Assembly: GCA_946887345.1 (NCBI GenBank)
Contig: CAMPKR010000021.1
Span: 1-14,661, forward strand
DNA length: 14,661 nucleotides
Source: an uncultured Bacteroidota bacterium
GTDB lineage: Bacteria > Bacteroidota > Bacteroidia > Chitinophagales > Chitinophagaceae
Direction of reading: 5' to 3'
This document shows positions 1 to 6,590 of this stretch, piece by piece. Under the pieces are notes generated by a model. The model saw only the letters and a program-made list of their open reading frames with translations. It was not told where the DNA came from and did no database searches. Made by a program: the position numbers and the translations under genes. Each line of letters opens with the position of its first letter. Positions within the stretch are counted from its first letter, which is position 1.

Positions 1-72
1 GTTGATAAGTTGACAGGTTGATAAGTTGATAGGTTGATAAGTTGACAGGTTGATATGTTGATAGGTTGACAA
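1..72. repeat. 8-bp tandem repeat array (GTTGAYAR)
   Basis: Nine contiguous 8-bp units with consensus GTTGAYAR fill the left edge, and the array may continue outside the window. Units alternate roughly between GTTGATAA and GTTGACAG or GTTGATAG, which gives a higher-order 16-bp period and hints of a 32-bp period. A degenerate tenth unit (GGCTGATT) follows. Eight is not a multiple of three and stops occur in all + frames, so the array is non-coding. It sits directly before the phage scaffold-like gene. No spacers are present, so it is not a CRISPR array. A function as binding-site array, recombination site or neutral slippage product cannot be told from the sequence. Confidence 0.9.
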
Positions 73-104
73 GGCTGATTTTTTTTAAAATATATAAACC
101 CGAT

Positions 105-959
105 ATGGAAAAACAGAAGGAACAATTGCAAAAGCTGCTGGAGCGGCTGGGCTATGAGCAGGAAGTGGCTGCGGATATAGCGGACGGATTTATGAATGCC
201 GATGAGGATAGTGAGCCTGAGTTGCCTATAGATGGCATACTATTAAAGGCGCAGGAGTATGCGCGGCCCATATTGCGCAGTTCGCTGAAAAGAGAATTCA
301 GTCACGAGTTTAAAGGGCAATATATGGGAGAGGCTATCAATAAGATAGTCGCAGCATCGAAAGGCAAAATACGCCGGGCGAACTATGAAGATGGAAACGT
401 GGAAAGAGCGCTGCAGGACCTTGTGAGTGCGGTTGTTGCCGGGGCCGGCAACAACGAGGAAGCGGAGGTATTGATAACGGAACTGAAACGGCAACTGGAG
501 ATAACATCGAAGGATCGCGAACAGGAAGTATTACAGCTCAGGAAGGAGTTTGCTGAGAAAGAAAATGCAAGACTGGTATATGATGCGTTATTTGCCAGGC
601 TGGGGAATTTGCAACAGGGCACGGCAGGGAAGGCTGGCAAACGACTATCGGTAGACCAGGCCCATGCAGCAAAGACGCTGGTGCGGGAGCTGGGAGAGGA
701 GTACGCGTTGCACTATGACGAACAAGCGAAAGATATAAAGCTGAGAGGCCGAGAAGGCAAAGAAGGTGAGACGCAAATAAACCTAAATGAAGTGATAGAA
801 AAGGTACTAGTGCGCAATAGCTGGATAGCACAGAGCAATGGTGGAAGTGTAAACGCCAGCCAGTTTCTGAACAGACCACAACATAACCCAGCGAAGAACA
901 CCGGTGAAGGCAGCGAGTTCAGAAAACAACTGGAAGCACAGGTGGGTAAAGCAGTATAA
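105..959 (+). CDS. Putative phage capsid scaffolding protein
   Basis: A 284-residue, highly charged and almost wholly helical protein. Residues about 119-165 form a heptad-like coiled coil, the middle (170-225) is polar, and the C-terminal tail is basic and glutamine-rich. This build, placed immediately before a capsid-like gene, is typical of phage scaffolding proteins, which guide procapsid assembly in the host cytoplasm and then leave the shell. No protease motif was recognised. The start is set at the ATG at 105. A TTG at 66 in the same frame lies inside the tandem repeat and would add 13 residues with no phage character. The function is inferred from architecture and position, not from a recognised family signature. 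Another virion-assembly role is possible. Confidence 0.55.
   Translation: MEKQKEQLQKLLERLGYEQEVAADIADGFMNADEDSEPELPIDGILLKAQEYARPILRSSLKREFSHEFKGQYMGEAINKIVAASKGKIRRANYEDGNVERALQDLVSAVVAGAGNNEEAEVLITELKRQLEITSKDREQEVLQLRKEFAEKENARLVYDALFARLGNLQQGTAGKAGKRLSVDQAHAAKTLVRELGEEYALHYDEQAKDIKLRGREGKEGETQINLNEVIEKVLVRNSWIAQSNGGSVNASQFLNRPQHNPAKNTGEGSEFRKQLEAQVGKAV
432..455 (+). repeat. Perfect 11-bp inverted repeat inside the scaffold-like gene
   Basis: Arms GTTGTTGCCGG (432-442) and CCGGCAACAAC (445-455) are exact reverse complements separated by only GG. In the scaffold-like gene the repeat encodes a short Val-Val-Ala-Gly-Ala-Gly-Asn-Asn stretch just before the coiled coil. A 2-nt loop is too tight for full pairing in RNA, so the terminal pairs would open, but the stem would still be strong. 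As DNA it is a near-perfect 24-bp palindrome that could bind a dimeric protein. It may also be chance constrained by Ala/Gly codons. Confidence 0.85.
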
Positions 960-988
960 AAAGTTTCCCACAAAGGGATTGTAAAGTG

Positions 989-1019
989 TTCGAAAAGCAG
1001 TTTAGTATTCGTAACTTTA
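989..1019 (+). promoter_or_regulatory. Candidate promoter for the capsid gene
   Basis: TTCG (989-992), a 19-bp spacer and TAACTTTA (1012-1019) approximate the Bacteroidota sigma-A pattern TTTG-N19-21-TAnnTTTG, with one mismatch in each box. It would give a leader of about 140 nt before the capsid gene. The leader (960-1167) is the longest non-coding stretch of the phage region. It holds two small hairpins (GTAGC/GCTAC at 1024-1037 and CCTGC/GCAGG at 1065-1084) and no gene. Separate transcription of a capsid gene is common in phages, but this call rests on a weak match only. Confidence 0.3.
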
Positions 1020-1167
1020 CATAGTAGCAAAAGCTACAAAAATATTGCTCTCTTTTTTGGCTTTCCTGCGCCATCTAAAGCAGGTAGATTAATTCTCACT
1101 TTACGCAAGGGTAGACGCGTAGCCAAGATCCGCCGATAATCATTTTTTAACTTATTAATTGTTTATC

Positions 1168-2259
1168 ATGCCGGATGTATGTATCATCCCTATGCAGCAG
1201 AAACTCTATGATCTATATGATAGCGGACAGTTGCGTAGGCCGGTAGGCGCTTATGGAGCGCTTACCTCACAAGCAAATAAAACAACAAATCCAGTGGAAG
1301 TTTCGCTGGTTGGCAAAGCCAAGCAAGGCCATAAAGCCAAATACCAAATAACATATGTAGATGCCGAGTGTGATGCAGTACTGGACTGCGGGGATGCAGG
1401 CAGCGGGATTTGCGATACGGGCAGTTCTGAGAATGTGCAGACAGATGTAAAAACCATTGACAACTGTATAGCGCTGAAGAACATTCAACTGACGACAGAT
1501 CAATTCCGTGACCTGTGTAACTACGGACCTGATGCCTGGCTGGCTGCACAACTCGTTGGGCGACTGGATACGGGAATGCGTGCCATCAATGAAGCAATAG
1601 CCACTACGCTTTGTGCTAATGCCGGTTGCTTTGCTACCGGGCAAACGGAGCCTAAGGATCTTGCGCTGATCAACAGCACCACCAATACGCCGATATTCGG
1701 CGCCGTACGGCAGGTGACGCAGGATTTTCGTAAAGCCGGTGTAATGAACGAGCCGATACTGATAGGTGGCGACACGCTTGACCTCTATAGCTATGGCCAG
1801 GAGTATGGCGGGCAAACTCAAGGGGGCAGTAACTACCGCGAGCCGAGGTTCCCGATATTTTACGACAACCAGTTGTCGGTTGTTTGTCCTATAGCTGATC
1901 GTGAGACGCTTTTGGCAACGGCTCCGGGAGTAGCACAATTTGTGAACTATCTCTATAACGTAGGAGAGTTTCAAACTAACCTAGGAGGTAACCTAGACCT
2001 GCTGAGCCTATACCAGCAAAAGGTGGCCTATACGAAAGGTGTGCTTGAAGATCCTGTGACGGGCTACCTGTGGGATATGAGTGTGGTGTATGATACCTGT
2101 AACGATGTGTGGAAGATCAACATAAAGACACATTTTGATGTATGGGTGATGCGATTGACACAATGCTATGCGCCCTGCTTTACGGGCATATTGAAATACG
2201 GCGTGTGTAAGTATACGGCACCTGAATGTTCTGAGGTTGTTCAGCAATTCCCGGGTTAG
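1168..2259 (+). CDS. Putative phage major capsid protein
   Basis: A 363-residue soluble mixed alpha/beta protein encoded just after the scaffold-like gene and followed by its own hairpin terminator, both usual for a major capsid protein. The C-terminal part (YDTCNDVWKINIKTHFDVW) resembles the end of major structural proteins that I recall from Bacteroidota phages. This is memory of a pattern, not a search result. A middle helical region (LTTDQFRDLCNYGPDAWLA) and a sheet-forming PIFYDNQLSVVCP segment are compatible with an HK97-type fold. The protein holds 14 cysteines (3.9%), very high for a capsid subunit. The start is at the ATG at 1168 (MPDVC). A TTG at 1159 would add only three residues. 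A tail-sheath or tube role is less likely given the scaffold-like neighbour. Confidence 0.62.
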   Translation: MPDVCIIPMQQKLYDLYDSGQLRRPVGAYGALTSQANKTTNPVEVSLVGKAKQGHKAKYQITYVDAECDAVLDCGDAGSGICDTGSSENVQTDVKTIDNCIALKNIQLTTDQFRDLCNYGPDAWLAAQLVGRLDTGMRAINEAIATTLCANAGCFATGQTEPKDLALINSTTNTPIFGAVRQVTQDFRKAGVMNEPILIGGDTLDLYSYGQEYGGQTQGGSNYREPRFPIFYDNQLSVVCPIADRETLLATAPGVAQFVNYLYNVGEFQTNLGGNLDLLSLYQQKVAYTKGVLEDPVTGYLWDMSVVYDTCNDVWKINIKTHFDVWVMRLTQCYAPCFTGILKYGVCKYTAPECSEVVQQFPG

Positions 2260-2279
2260 AAATTTTCAGTTTTACAAAA

Positions 2280-2309
2280 AGGGCGTGGAAACGCCACGCC
2301 CTATCTTTT
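2280..2309 (+). terminator. Hairpin terminator after the capsid gene
   Basis: A perfect 9-bp stem (AGGGCGTGG at 2280-2288, CCACGCCCT at 2294-2302) with a 5-nt loop AAACG is followed by ATCTTTT. It lies 20 bp after the capsid stop codon and 15 bp before the next start. It could end most capsid transcripts while partial read-through feeds the downstream genes, so that the capsid is made in excess over minor proteins. Confidence 0.75.
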
Positions 2310-2323
2310 AAATTATAAGTACT

Positions 2324-3295
2324 ATGAACCTAAGTTGCCTGGATAATATAGTATCCATTCCTGACGGATGTATGGAAACAGCAACCTCGCTATCCGGATT
2401 CTCTATAACCGATCTTCCCGGAGTGACCATTAAGCAGGGTGCTGCAATAGCAGATGAGAAGTTTGCAAGTGGTCTTAATCTTCTGAAAGATGCAAGACGG
2501 CGGGCCATTCTTCAAATACGAAACGATCTGCTCGGCTACCTGCAGGGAAATGGTTACGTTACCCAATCGGTACAGAGGACATGGAGCACGCTTGACAGGC
2601 GGGATGGAAGCCTGAAGGCAGCAACGAGCCTGGGGGACTACCGGGGTATTGTTGTGAAATCGCAGCGGAGGAATTGCGGCCTGCGCAAACTTCATATTCC
2701 CTATGTATACATAAAGGCGAACCACACAGGATCGCTGGTGCTGCGAATAGAGGACGGGGAGCACAGTTATCCGTTCAGCTTTGACAGCGTGGCTGGCAGT
2801 ATCAGTAAGGTAGCAGTGAACTTTACAGCAGAAAGCGATGAAGTGTACCTGTTGCTGCCTGATGTACTGGATGTCTACAGTGTAGTTCCGAATTGCCAGT
2901 GCGGAGGGAGTACGACGCCAAAGAGTGATTGCGCGAAGGTGGCAGGGTATTACAATGGCATTGAAACGAAGAGTGAAGGGTTTGGTATATGGGCGGAAGT
3001 ACAGTGCAAATGTGAGTACAGCTACCTATTGTGCCAGCTAGCTACTGAAGGCTTGTTTGGAGAAGTGCTGCTTTACAAAACCGGGGTGAATATAATGGAT
3101 GAAAGGACGAAGACAGACAGGCTAAACTATTTCACCATATATGGCAGAGAAGAGGCTGAAGCCATAAGGCAGGAATGGACGGAACTGTACAATGAGAAGT
3201 GGAACAGCCTTATAACAAGTCTGCCCGGGCTGCTACCCAGACTGGATAAATGCGGATGTATAGAATGCGGGAATTATAGGGCAGCTAATATTTAG
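2324..3295 (+). CDS. Putative virion structural/connector protein, Cys-rich
   Basis: A 323-residue protein with no recognised domain. The N-terminus carries SLSGFSITDLPGVTI (residues 22-36). I associate an SGLxIxDLPG-type motif with structural proteins of Bacteroidota phages, but this is weak recall. Residues 37-90 are helical, 105-190 are beta-rich, and 265-300 are helical again. Twelve cysteines are clustered as C191/C193, C228/C230/C237 and C310/C312/C315, which suggests metal sites or disulfides. It follows the capsid terminator and is separated from the next gene by 3 bp, so it is co-transcribed with the connector-like genes. A head-tail adaptor or head-completion role fits its place but is not proven. 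Confidence 0.5.
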   Translation: MNLSCLDNIVSIPDGCMETATSLSGFSITDLPGVTIKQGAAIADEKFASGLNLLKDARRRAILQIRNDLLGYLQGNGYVTQSVQRTWSTLDRRDGSLKAATSLGDYRGIVVKSQRRNCGLRKLHIPYVYIKANHTGSLVLRIEDGEHSYPFSFDSVAGSISKVAVNFTAESDEVYLLLPDVLDVYSVVPNCQCGGSTTPKSDCAKVAGYYNGIETKSEGFGIWAEVQCKCEYSYLLCQLATEGLFGEVLLYKTGVNIMDERTKTDRLNYFTIYGREEAEAIRQEWTELYNEKWNSLITSLPGLLPRLDKCGCIECGNYRAANI

Positions 3296-3298
3296 GCT

Positions 3299-3673
3299 AT
3301 GAAGTTTGATCAATTGGGAGGAGCCCTGGCTGAACTAAAAGGCCGAATAGTGCGGGAGATGCAGGAGGACGTCGGACCAGGGGCTGCGGATAGGGTAATA
3401 GGAGAACTGGTGGACAAATCTGAAACAAAAGTAGTGGCTCCGAAATTCGATTCAAAGAATCTCAATGAGCGGCAACAGAAGTTTTTAAAGCCGGCGAGGA
3501 GAAGGATTGTCAAGCCCAGGAAGGAAGATTTTTGCGTGACCATGAGCGATAGAAAGTATGTCATTGCAGTGAAATCAGAGGTGGAGCAGCTTCTTCCAGA
3601 CAGCGACAATGTGAAGAGAATAGCTGAAAAAATAATAAGAATAGCGATAAAGGAACACTTAAACCGACAGTAG
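3299..3673 (+). CDS. Small basic phage protein of unknown function
   Basis: A 124-residue basic protein with helical ends (residues 5-40 and 88-121) around a lysine/arginine-rich centre (KPARRRIVKPRKEDF, 65-79). It has no membrane segment or signal peptide and one cysteine. It begins three bases after the previous stop and lies 12 bp before the next gene, so it belongs to the same structural operon. Small helical proteins in this position of phage genomes are often head-tail connectors, and the basic centre could contact DNA. No family was recognised. Confidence 0.5.
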   Translation: MKFDQLGGALAELKGRIVREMQEDVGPGAADRVIGELVDKSETKVVAPKFDSKNLNERQQKFLKPARRRIVKPRKEDFCVTMSDRKYVIAVKSEVEQLLPDSDNVKRIAEKIIRIAIKEHLNRQ

Positions 3674-3685
3674 AGGATAAAATCT

Positions 3686-4216
3686 ATGAAAACATTTTTA
3701 GAGGTATTGCAAGAGATAAGAACCCGATTGCTGGAGAATATTCCAGTATTTGATGAAGGATATGCCTATGCAAGACCGGATAGCAGTAAGGGATTGGTGG
3801 TGACGGCAGGGAATGAGGGACACTGTGTAAGTATCAGTGACCTAGAGGGGGACTACTTCTACATAAGAGTGCCGAATGCTATCAACAGTAACGTAGCCAA
3901 GGCGAAAACGGACTGCAATGCCGCTATTAAGCAAACGTATAGTTGTACACTGGTAGCCGTTGTGAGAGAGGCAGATGAGTTTTTGCTTTCCGATGCCCTG
4001 GTGAACGAGCTGTTGAGAACCAGAGTTGCAGAAGTGAAAGCGACCTGGATAGATGCGATAGCCATTATAGACAGTGAACTAAGAGGGCTTGATAAAAAGG
4101 CTGTTGCTGCCTGTAAGGCAAGAATAGGAGATCGCTGTCTTGTGAGAGTAGACTTTGAGCTCTCGAGAATATTTGAATCACATAATTGTACTTATCAAAT
4201 CTGTAAACCATGTTAG
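3686..4216 (+). CDS. Phage protein, possible neck or tail-completion protein
   Basis: A 176-residue soluble alpha/beta protein with eight cysteines (4.5%), ending in CTYQICKPC. The central part, a beta strand SCTLVAVVREAD followed by helix EFLLSDALVNELLRTR, has the strand-then-helix character of tail-terminator or neck proteins, but the similarity is loose and I cannot assign a family. The gene overlaps the next one by 7 bp (ATG at 4210), which suggests translational coupling. Its place after capsid and connector-like genes is the main support for a virion role. Confidence 0.42.
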   Translation: MKTFLEVLQEIRTRLLENIPVFDEGYAYARPDSSKGLVVTAGNEGHCVSISDLEGDYFYIRVPNAINSNVAKAKTDCNAAIKQTYSCTLVAVVREADEFLLSDALVNELLRTRVAEVKATWIDAIAIIDSELRGLDKKAVAACKARIGDRCLVRVDFELSRIFESHNCTYQICKPC

Positions 4217-4650
4217 CATTGATCGCCTTTAGTGTATTGTTCGTGCTGGGCTCGCTTGCTGCGAGTGGCGCAGCCAAATTGATAATGACCCTGATAAGCC
4301 CCGGAGAGCTGCTGGGCAGCTGGCAGGCGGTGTTGAGTCGGATTGAACCGCAGAAAGGAGACCGGTTGTTTTTCCTGAGAGAATTCTGGTATAAAAGGCT
4401 GGGGGGATGTGCAATTTGTTTAAGGCAGTTCGTTGCTGAGCTCTCATTTATAGTACTGTGTTTGCTGTTTTGCGCCTATTCTGATTTTCCCAGTAGTGTC
4501 ATAGACAGCTTCCTGCCGCGCTGGGTGGTAAATATTGCCATGTTCACCGGATACTGTGGGCTGACGCTGCAGATTGGGCAGTGGTTTGAAGAGAGGAATG
4601 AAAAAAAGGAAGAAGAAAAAATTATTGAAACAAGATATCGAAATAACTAA
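4210..4650 (+). CDS. Membrane protein with CxxC motif
   Basis: A 146-residue inner-membrane protein. It has an N-terminal hydrophobic helix (residues 2-25), an amphipathic stretch ending in a GGCAICLRQF motif with C67 and C70, then hydrophobic helices at about 76-92 and 104-122, and a highly charged C-terminal tail rich in Glu and Lys. A GC-xx-C motif just before a membrane helix recalls small membrane proteins of the DUF1360 type, but I am not sure of the family. It starts inside the previous gene (7-bp overlap) and ends 6 bp before the next, so it is a member of the phage operon. A role in lysis or host-membrane modification is possible. Confidence 0.45.
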   Translation: MLALIAFSVLFVLGSLAASGAAKLIMTLISPGELLGSWQAVLSRIEPQKGDRLFFLREFWYKRLGGCAICLRQFVAELSFIVLCLLFCAYSDFPSSVIDSFLPRWVVNIAMFTGYCGLTLQIGQWFEERNEKKEEEKIIETRYRNN

Positions 4651-4656
4651 GATCAT

Positions 4657-4950
4657 ATGGCTTGTAATTGTGTAGAATATCAGTGCCTGGGTATAGACTA
4701 TGATCCATGCAGCAATAATGTAGTGTTACCCATCAATGCCAATGAGACCGGTTTATGGACGCTACTGATAGAATTTAACGGGACCTGGATACGGCTGAGT
4801 CTCGAGGTTACCGACGGCCAGCCCATAGTGATCCCCAATGTTCTGAACGAGCATTATGTGCATACTATAAGAATTTTGAACACTGATAAGGAGCTGTTTA
4901 ACAATACCTGTTATAAGCTTACTACTAAAACCCAAAGGAGATCGCTATGA
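4657..4950 (+). CDS. Small Cys-rich beta protein of the phage operon
   Basis: A 97-residue protein with a cysteine-rich N-terminus (C3, C5, C10, C18) followed by alternating beta-type sequence (residues 22-80: short hydrophobic strands split by Gly, Asn and Asp). It has no signal peptide or membrane helix, although its neighbours on both sides are membrane proteins. A small decoration or fibre-linked protein is one option. The function is not recognised. It overlaps the next gene by 4 bp (ATGA). Confidence 0.42.
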   Translation: MACNCVEYQCLGIDYDPCSNNVVLPINANETGLWTLLIEFNGTWIRLSLEVTDGQPIVIPNVLNEHYVHTIRILNTDKELFNNTCYKLTTKTQRRSL

Positions 4951-5204
4951 GATGTATGAAGAGTAAAACTGTATTCAGTTTTAAACAGCCGACCCCGGCA
5001 TGGGCTACATGGTTATTCCGAATTGTATTCCTGCTTACCACTGCGGCCACTATTGTTATTGCTGCAGAACCGGATATTGGCGATGAGACCAAGGTGAAGC
5101 TAGGCGTATATATGAAGGCCTTTGACTTCGTGATTTGGGGTATAGCCAGGGGTATAGGTGTGAAAAAGGAAGAGTTTGACCCAGAAAGGATACAAGGAGA
5201 GTAG
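4947..5204 (+). CDS. Small one-span membrane protein, possible holin-associated
   Basis: An 85-residue protein with one clear membrane helix (about residues 18-40, WATWLFRIVFLLTTAATIVI), a second weakly hydrophobic segment (KAFDFVIWGIARGIGV) and a charged tail. A good Shine-Dalgarno sequence (AAAGGAG) precedes the start, and the start overlaps the stop of the previous gene. The next gene begins one base after its stop and encodes a three-span holin-like protein, so this may be a second holin, an antiholin or a membrane accessory protein of the lysis cassette. No family recognised. Confidence 0.42.
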   Translation: MRCMKSKTVFSFKQPTPAWATWLFRIVFLLTTAATIVIAAEPDIGDETKVKLGVYMKAFDFVIWGIARGIGVKKEEFDPERIQGE

Positions 5205-5205
5205 T

Positions 5206-5532
5206 ATGGCGAAGATTTTTGAGGAAGTGGTGAACTTCTTTAGTAAATGGTGGGTGTATCTCTTCTACGTATTGATCGGTATAGTGGGGAAGTTTAGCTG
5301 GGATATCAGCCGGAGGAAACGGATAACATTTTTTGGAGCGATGTCGACCGTGGGTATAAGTGGTTTTATAGGATATATCAGCAGTGTCTATTGCTATAAC
5401 AATGGGTACACAGATAAGGCGGCGTACATAGTGCCAATATGCACCCTCCTGAGCGATAAGATACTCACCTATGTCGTGTTTCGTGTAAAGTGGAAGGAGA
5501 TAAGGGACGCATTTTTTTACACCGATAAATAA
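5206..5532 (+). CDS. Putative holin
   Basis: A 108-residue protein with three predicted membrane helices (about residues 15-30, 40-63 and 70-92) and a charged C-terminus. Holins collect in the inner membrane and open it at a set time so that the endolysin reaches the cell wall. Size, helix count and position two genes before a lysozyme without a signal sequence support the call. The pattern recalls class-III (LydA-type) holins, but this is not certain. The start is the ATG at 5206, behind AAGGAGA. An in-frame TTG at 5176 lies inside the previous gene and is unlikely. Confidence 0.55.
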   Translation: MAKIFEEVVNFFSKWWVYLFYVLIGIVGKFSWDISRRKRITFFGAMSTVGISGFIGYISSVYCYNNGYTDKAAYIVPICTLLSDKILTYVVFRVKWKEIRDAFFYTDK

Positions 5533-5537
5533 ATCCT

Positions 5538-6053
5538 ATGAAAAATACTATCACCGGAATATTGATATTCCTGGCTTTTGTTATGATGTTGTTGGGGATG
5601 AGTTCCTGCTATACGGAGCGGACAGCCCAAAGACAGGTGAGCAAGGCTCACTATAAATATCCGGGGGTGCCTGCCAGGCTTTGTGCGGATGTTTATCCGC
5701 CTAAAGATAGCGTAAGCCTGGTACGAGAATACATACAGGGAGAGGATGTGGTGTTTTTTGACACCGTAGTGGAAACACAGCTGTTTTCAGATACTGTTAC
5801 TATGATAAAATATGTCACAAAGACAGTACGGACTACAGATACACTTCGGGATACGAAGTATGTGCAGTTGGAGAATAGGGCTAAGATAGAGTTGAAAGAT
5901 GTAGAGATAAAACGGTTAAACCACATTAATACGGCATTGGAGCAAATGAATGAATTACAGAGATGTTGGTTATGGATACTGGGTGGCGTGATGGCCGCTT
6001 ATTTAGTGTATATGCTCGTGCGAATATATTTGAGGAAGATGCTTTTTGTATGA
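5538..6053 (+). CDS. Putative unimolecular spanin (lipoprotein with C-terminal TM)
   Basis: A 171-residue protein with a lipoprotein-type signal (hydrophobic residues 5-21, then GMSSC with Cys24 as the likely lipidated residue). A periplasmic domain follows (25-142; beta-rich first half, helical second half around 115-142), and then a clear C-terminal membrane helix (143-165) with a positive end (RIYLRKM). An outer-membrane lipid anchor at one end and an inner-membrane helix at the other is the definition of a u-spanin such as T1 gp11, which fuses inner and outer membranes in the last step of lysis. The position between holin candidate and lysozyme fits. The lipobox is non-canonical (Met at -3), but Bacteroidota tolerate this. 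A membrane-anchored Rz-like protein is the alternative. Confidence 0.6.
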   Translation: MKNTITGILIFLAFVMMLLGMSSCYTERTAQRQVSKAHYKYPGVPARLCADVYPPKDSVSLVREYIQGEDVVFFDTVVETQLFSDTVTMIKYVTKTVRTTDTLRDTKYVQLENRAKIELKDVEIKRLNHINTALEQMNELQRCWLWILGGVMAAYLVYMLVRIYLRKMLFV

Positions 6054-6069
6054 CTATAAAACCGAAACT

Positions 6070-6528
6070 ATGGAAATAAGTAATAATTGCGTGCTATTAC
6101 TCAAGCACTATGAGGGTTGTAAGCTGAATGCTTATAAGTGCTCTGCAGGTATCTGGACAATTGGATATGGCAATACTTTTTTTGAAGATGGAAGGCCTGT
6201 TAAACAGGGAGATAGTATAACCCAGGCGCAAGCGGAAGAGATGCTACCACTGATATTGACGAAGTTTGCACAGGCGGTGTTCGCTAAAACTGCTAAGATG
6301 GAGCAATGTGAATTTGACGCCCTGGTGTGCTTTACTTATAATGTGGGAATCAGAGCTTTTGAAGCGTCTACTATGTTGAAGAAGATCCGGAAGGAACTTC
6401 CTTCGGCGGAAATCGTTGTTGAATTTCATAAATGGAACAAGGCCAAGGGCAAGGTGCTAAAGGGATTGGTGAGGCGCCGGGCGGCAGAGGCGCACTTGTA
6501 CGAATATGGTAAGGTGAAGATATTTTAG
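6070..6528 (+). CDS. GH24 phage lysozyme (endolysin)
   Basis: A 152-residue T4-type lysozyme that cleaves the MurNAc-GlcNAc bond of peptidoglycan. The catalytic stretch is visible: E15, then C24, then T30 in the E-8aa-C/D-5aa-T arrangement, followed by the conserved IGYGNT. The later family motif FTYNVG (residues 88-93) and the C-terminal RRRAAEAHLY (135-144) are also present. T4 lysozyme has Asp20 at the second position. Cys is a known natural variant in phage enzymes and the T4 D20C mutant keeps activity. There is no signal peptide or SAR helix, so export depends on the holin upstream. The start is at the ATG at 6070, 16 bp after the spanin stop. A TTG at 6046 would overlap the spanin gene and add eight residues outside the fold. 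Confidence 0.93.
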   Translation: MEISNNCVLLLKHYEGCKLNAYKCSAGIWTIGYGNTFFEDGRPVKQGDSITQAQAEEMLPLILTKFAQAVFAKTAKMEQCEFDALVCFTYNVGIRAFEASTMLKKIRKELPSAEIVVEFHKWNKAKGKVLKGLVRRRAAEAHLYEYGKVKIF

Positions 6529-6535
6529 GGTTGCG

Positions 6536-6580
6536 AAAAGATAAAGGGCTACGTTAATAGCCCCTTATACCTGGTTTTTT
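6536..6580. terminator. Shared terminator between convergent phage and host genes
   Basis: A GGGCTA/TAGCCC stem (6546-6551, 6558-6563) with a 6-nt loop lies between the lysozyme stop and the 3' end of the lipoprotein gene. Read on the minus strand it is followed by TTTATCTTTT, a good U-tract. Read on the plus strand it is followed by a weaker CTTATACC and then TTTTTT at 6575-6580. It probably ends both convergent transcripts, best for the minus strand. Confidence 0.65.
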
Positions 6581-6590
6581 GCTTTTACGC

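Noticed and set aside
1..72. Repeat array as CRISPR
   Set aside because: Units are 8 bp and contiguous with no spacers, and no cas gene is present.
66..104. TTG start giving 13 extra residues to the scaffold-like protein
   Set aside because: It lies in the last tandem-repeat unit. The ATG at 105 gives a natural helical N-terminus.
960..1167. tRNA or small RNA gene in the leader
   Set aside because: No cloverleaf or known RNA fold was seen, only two weak 5-bp hairpins.
1267..1974. 235-codon minus-strand open frame
   Set aside because: It is antisense to the capsid candidate, with no recognisable domain and no start context.
6529..6590. Phage attachment site at the phage/host junction
   Set aside because: No tRNA end and no direct repeat partner was found in the window. 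The stretch is explained by the shared terminator.
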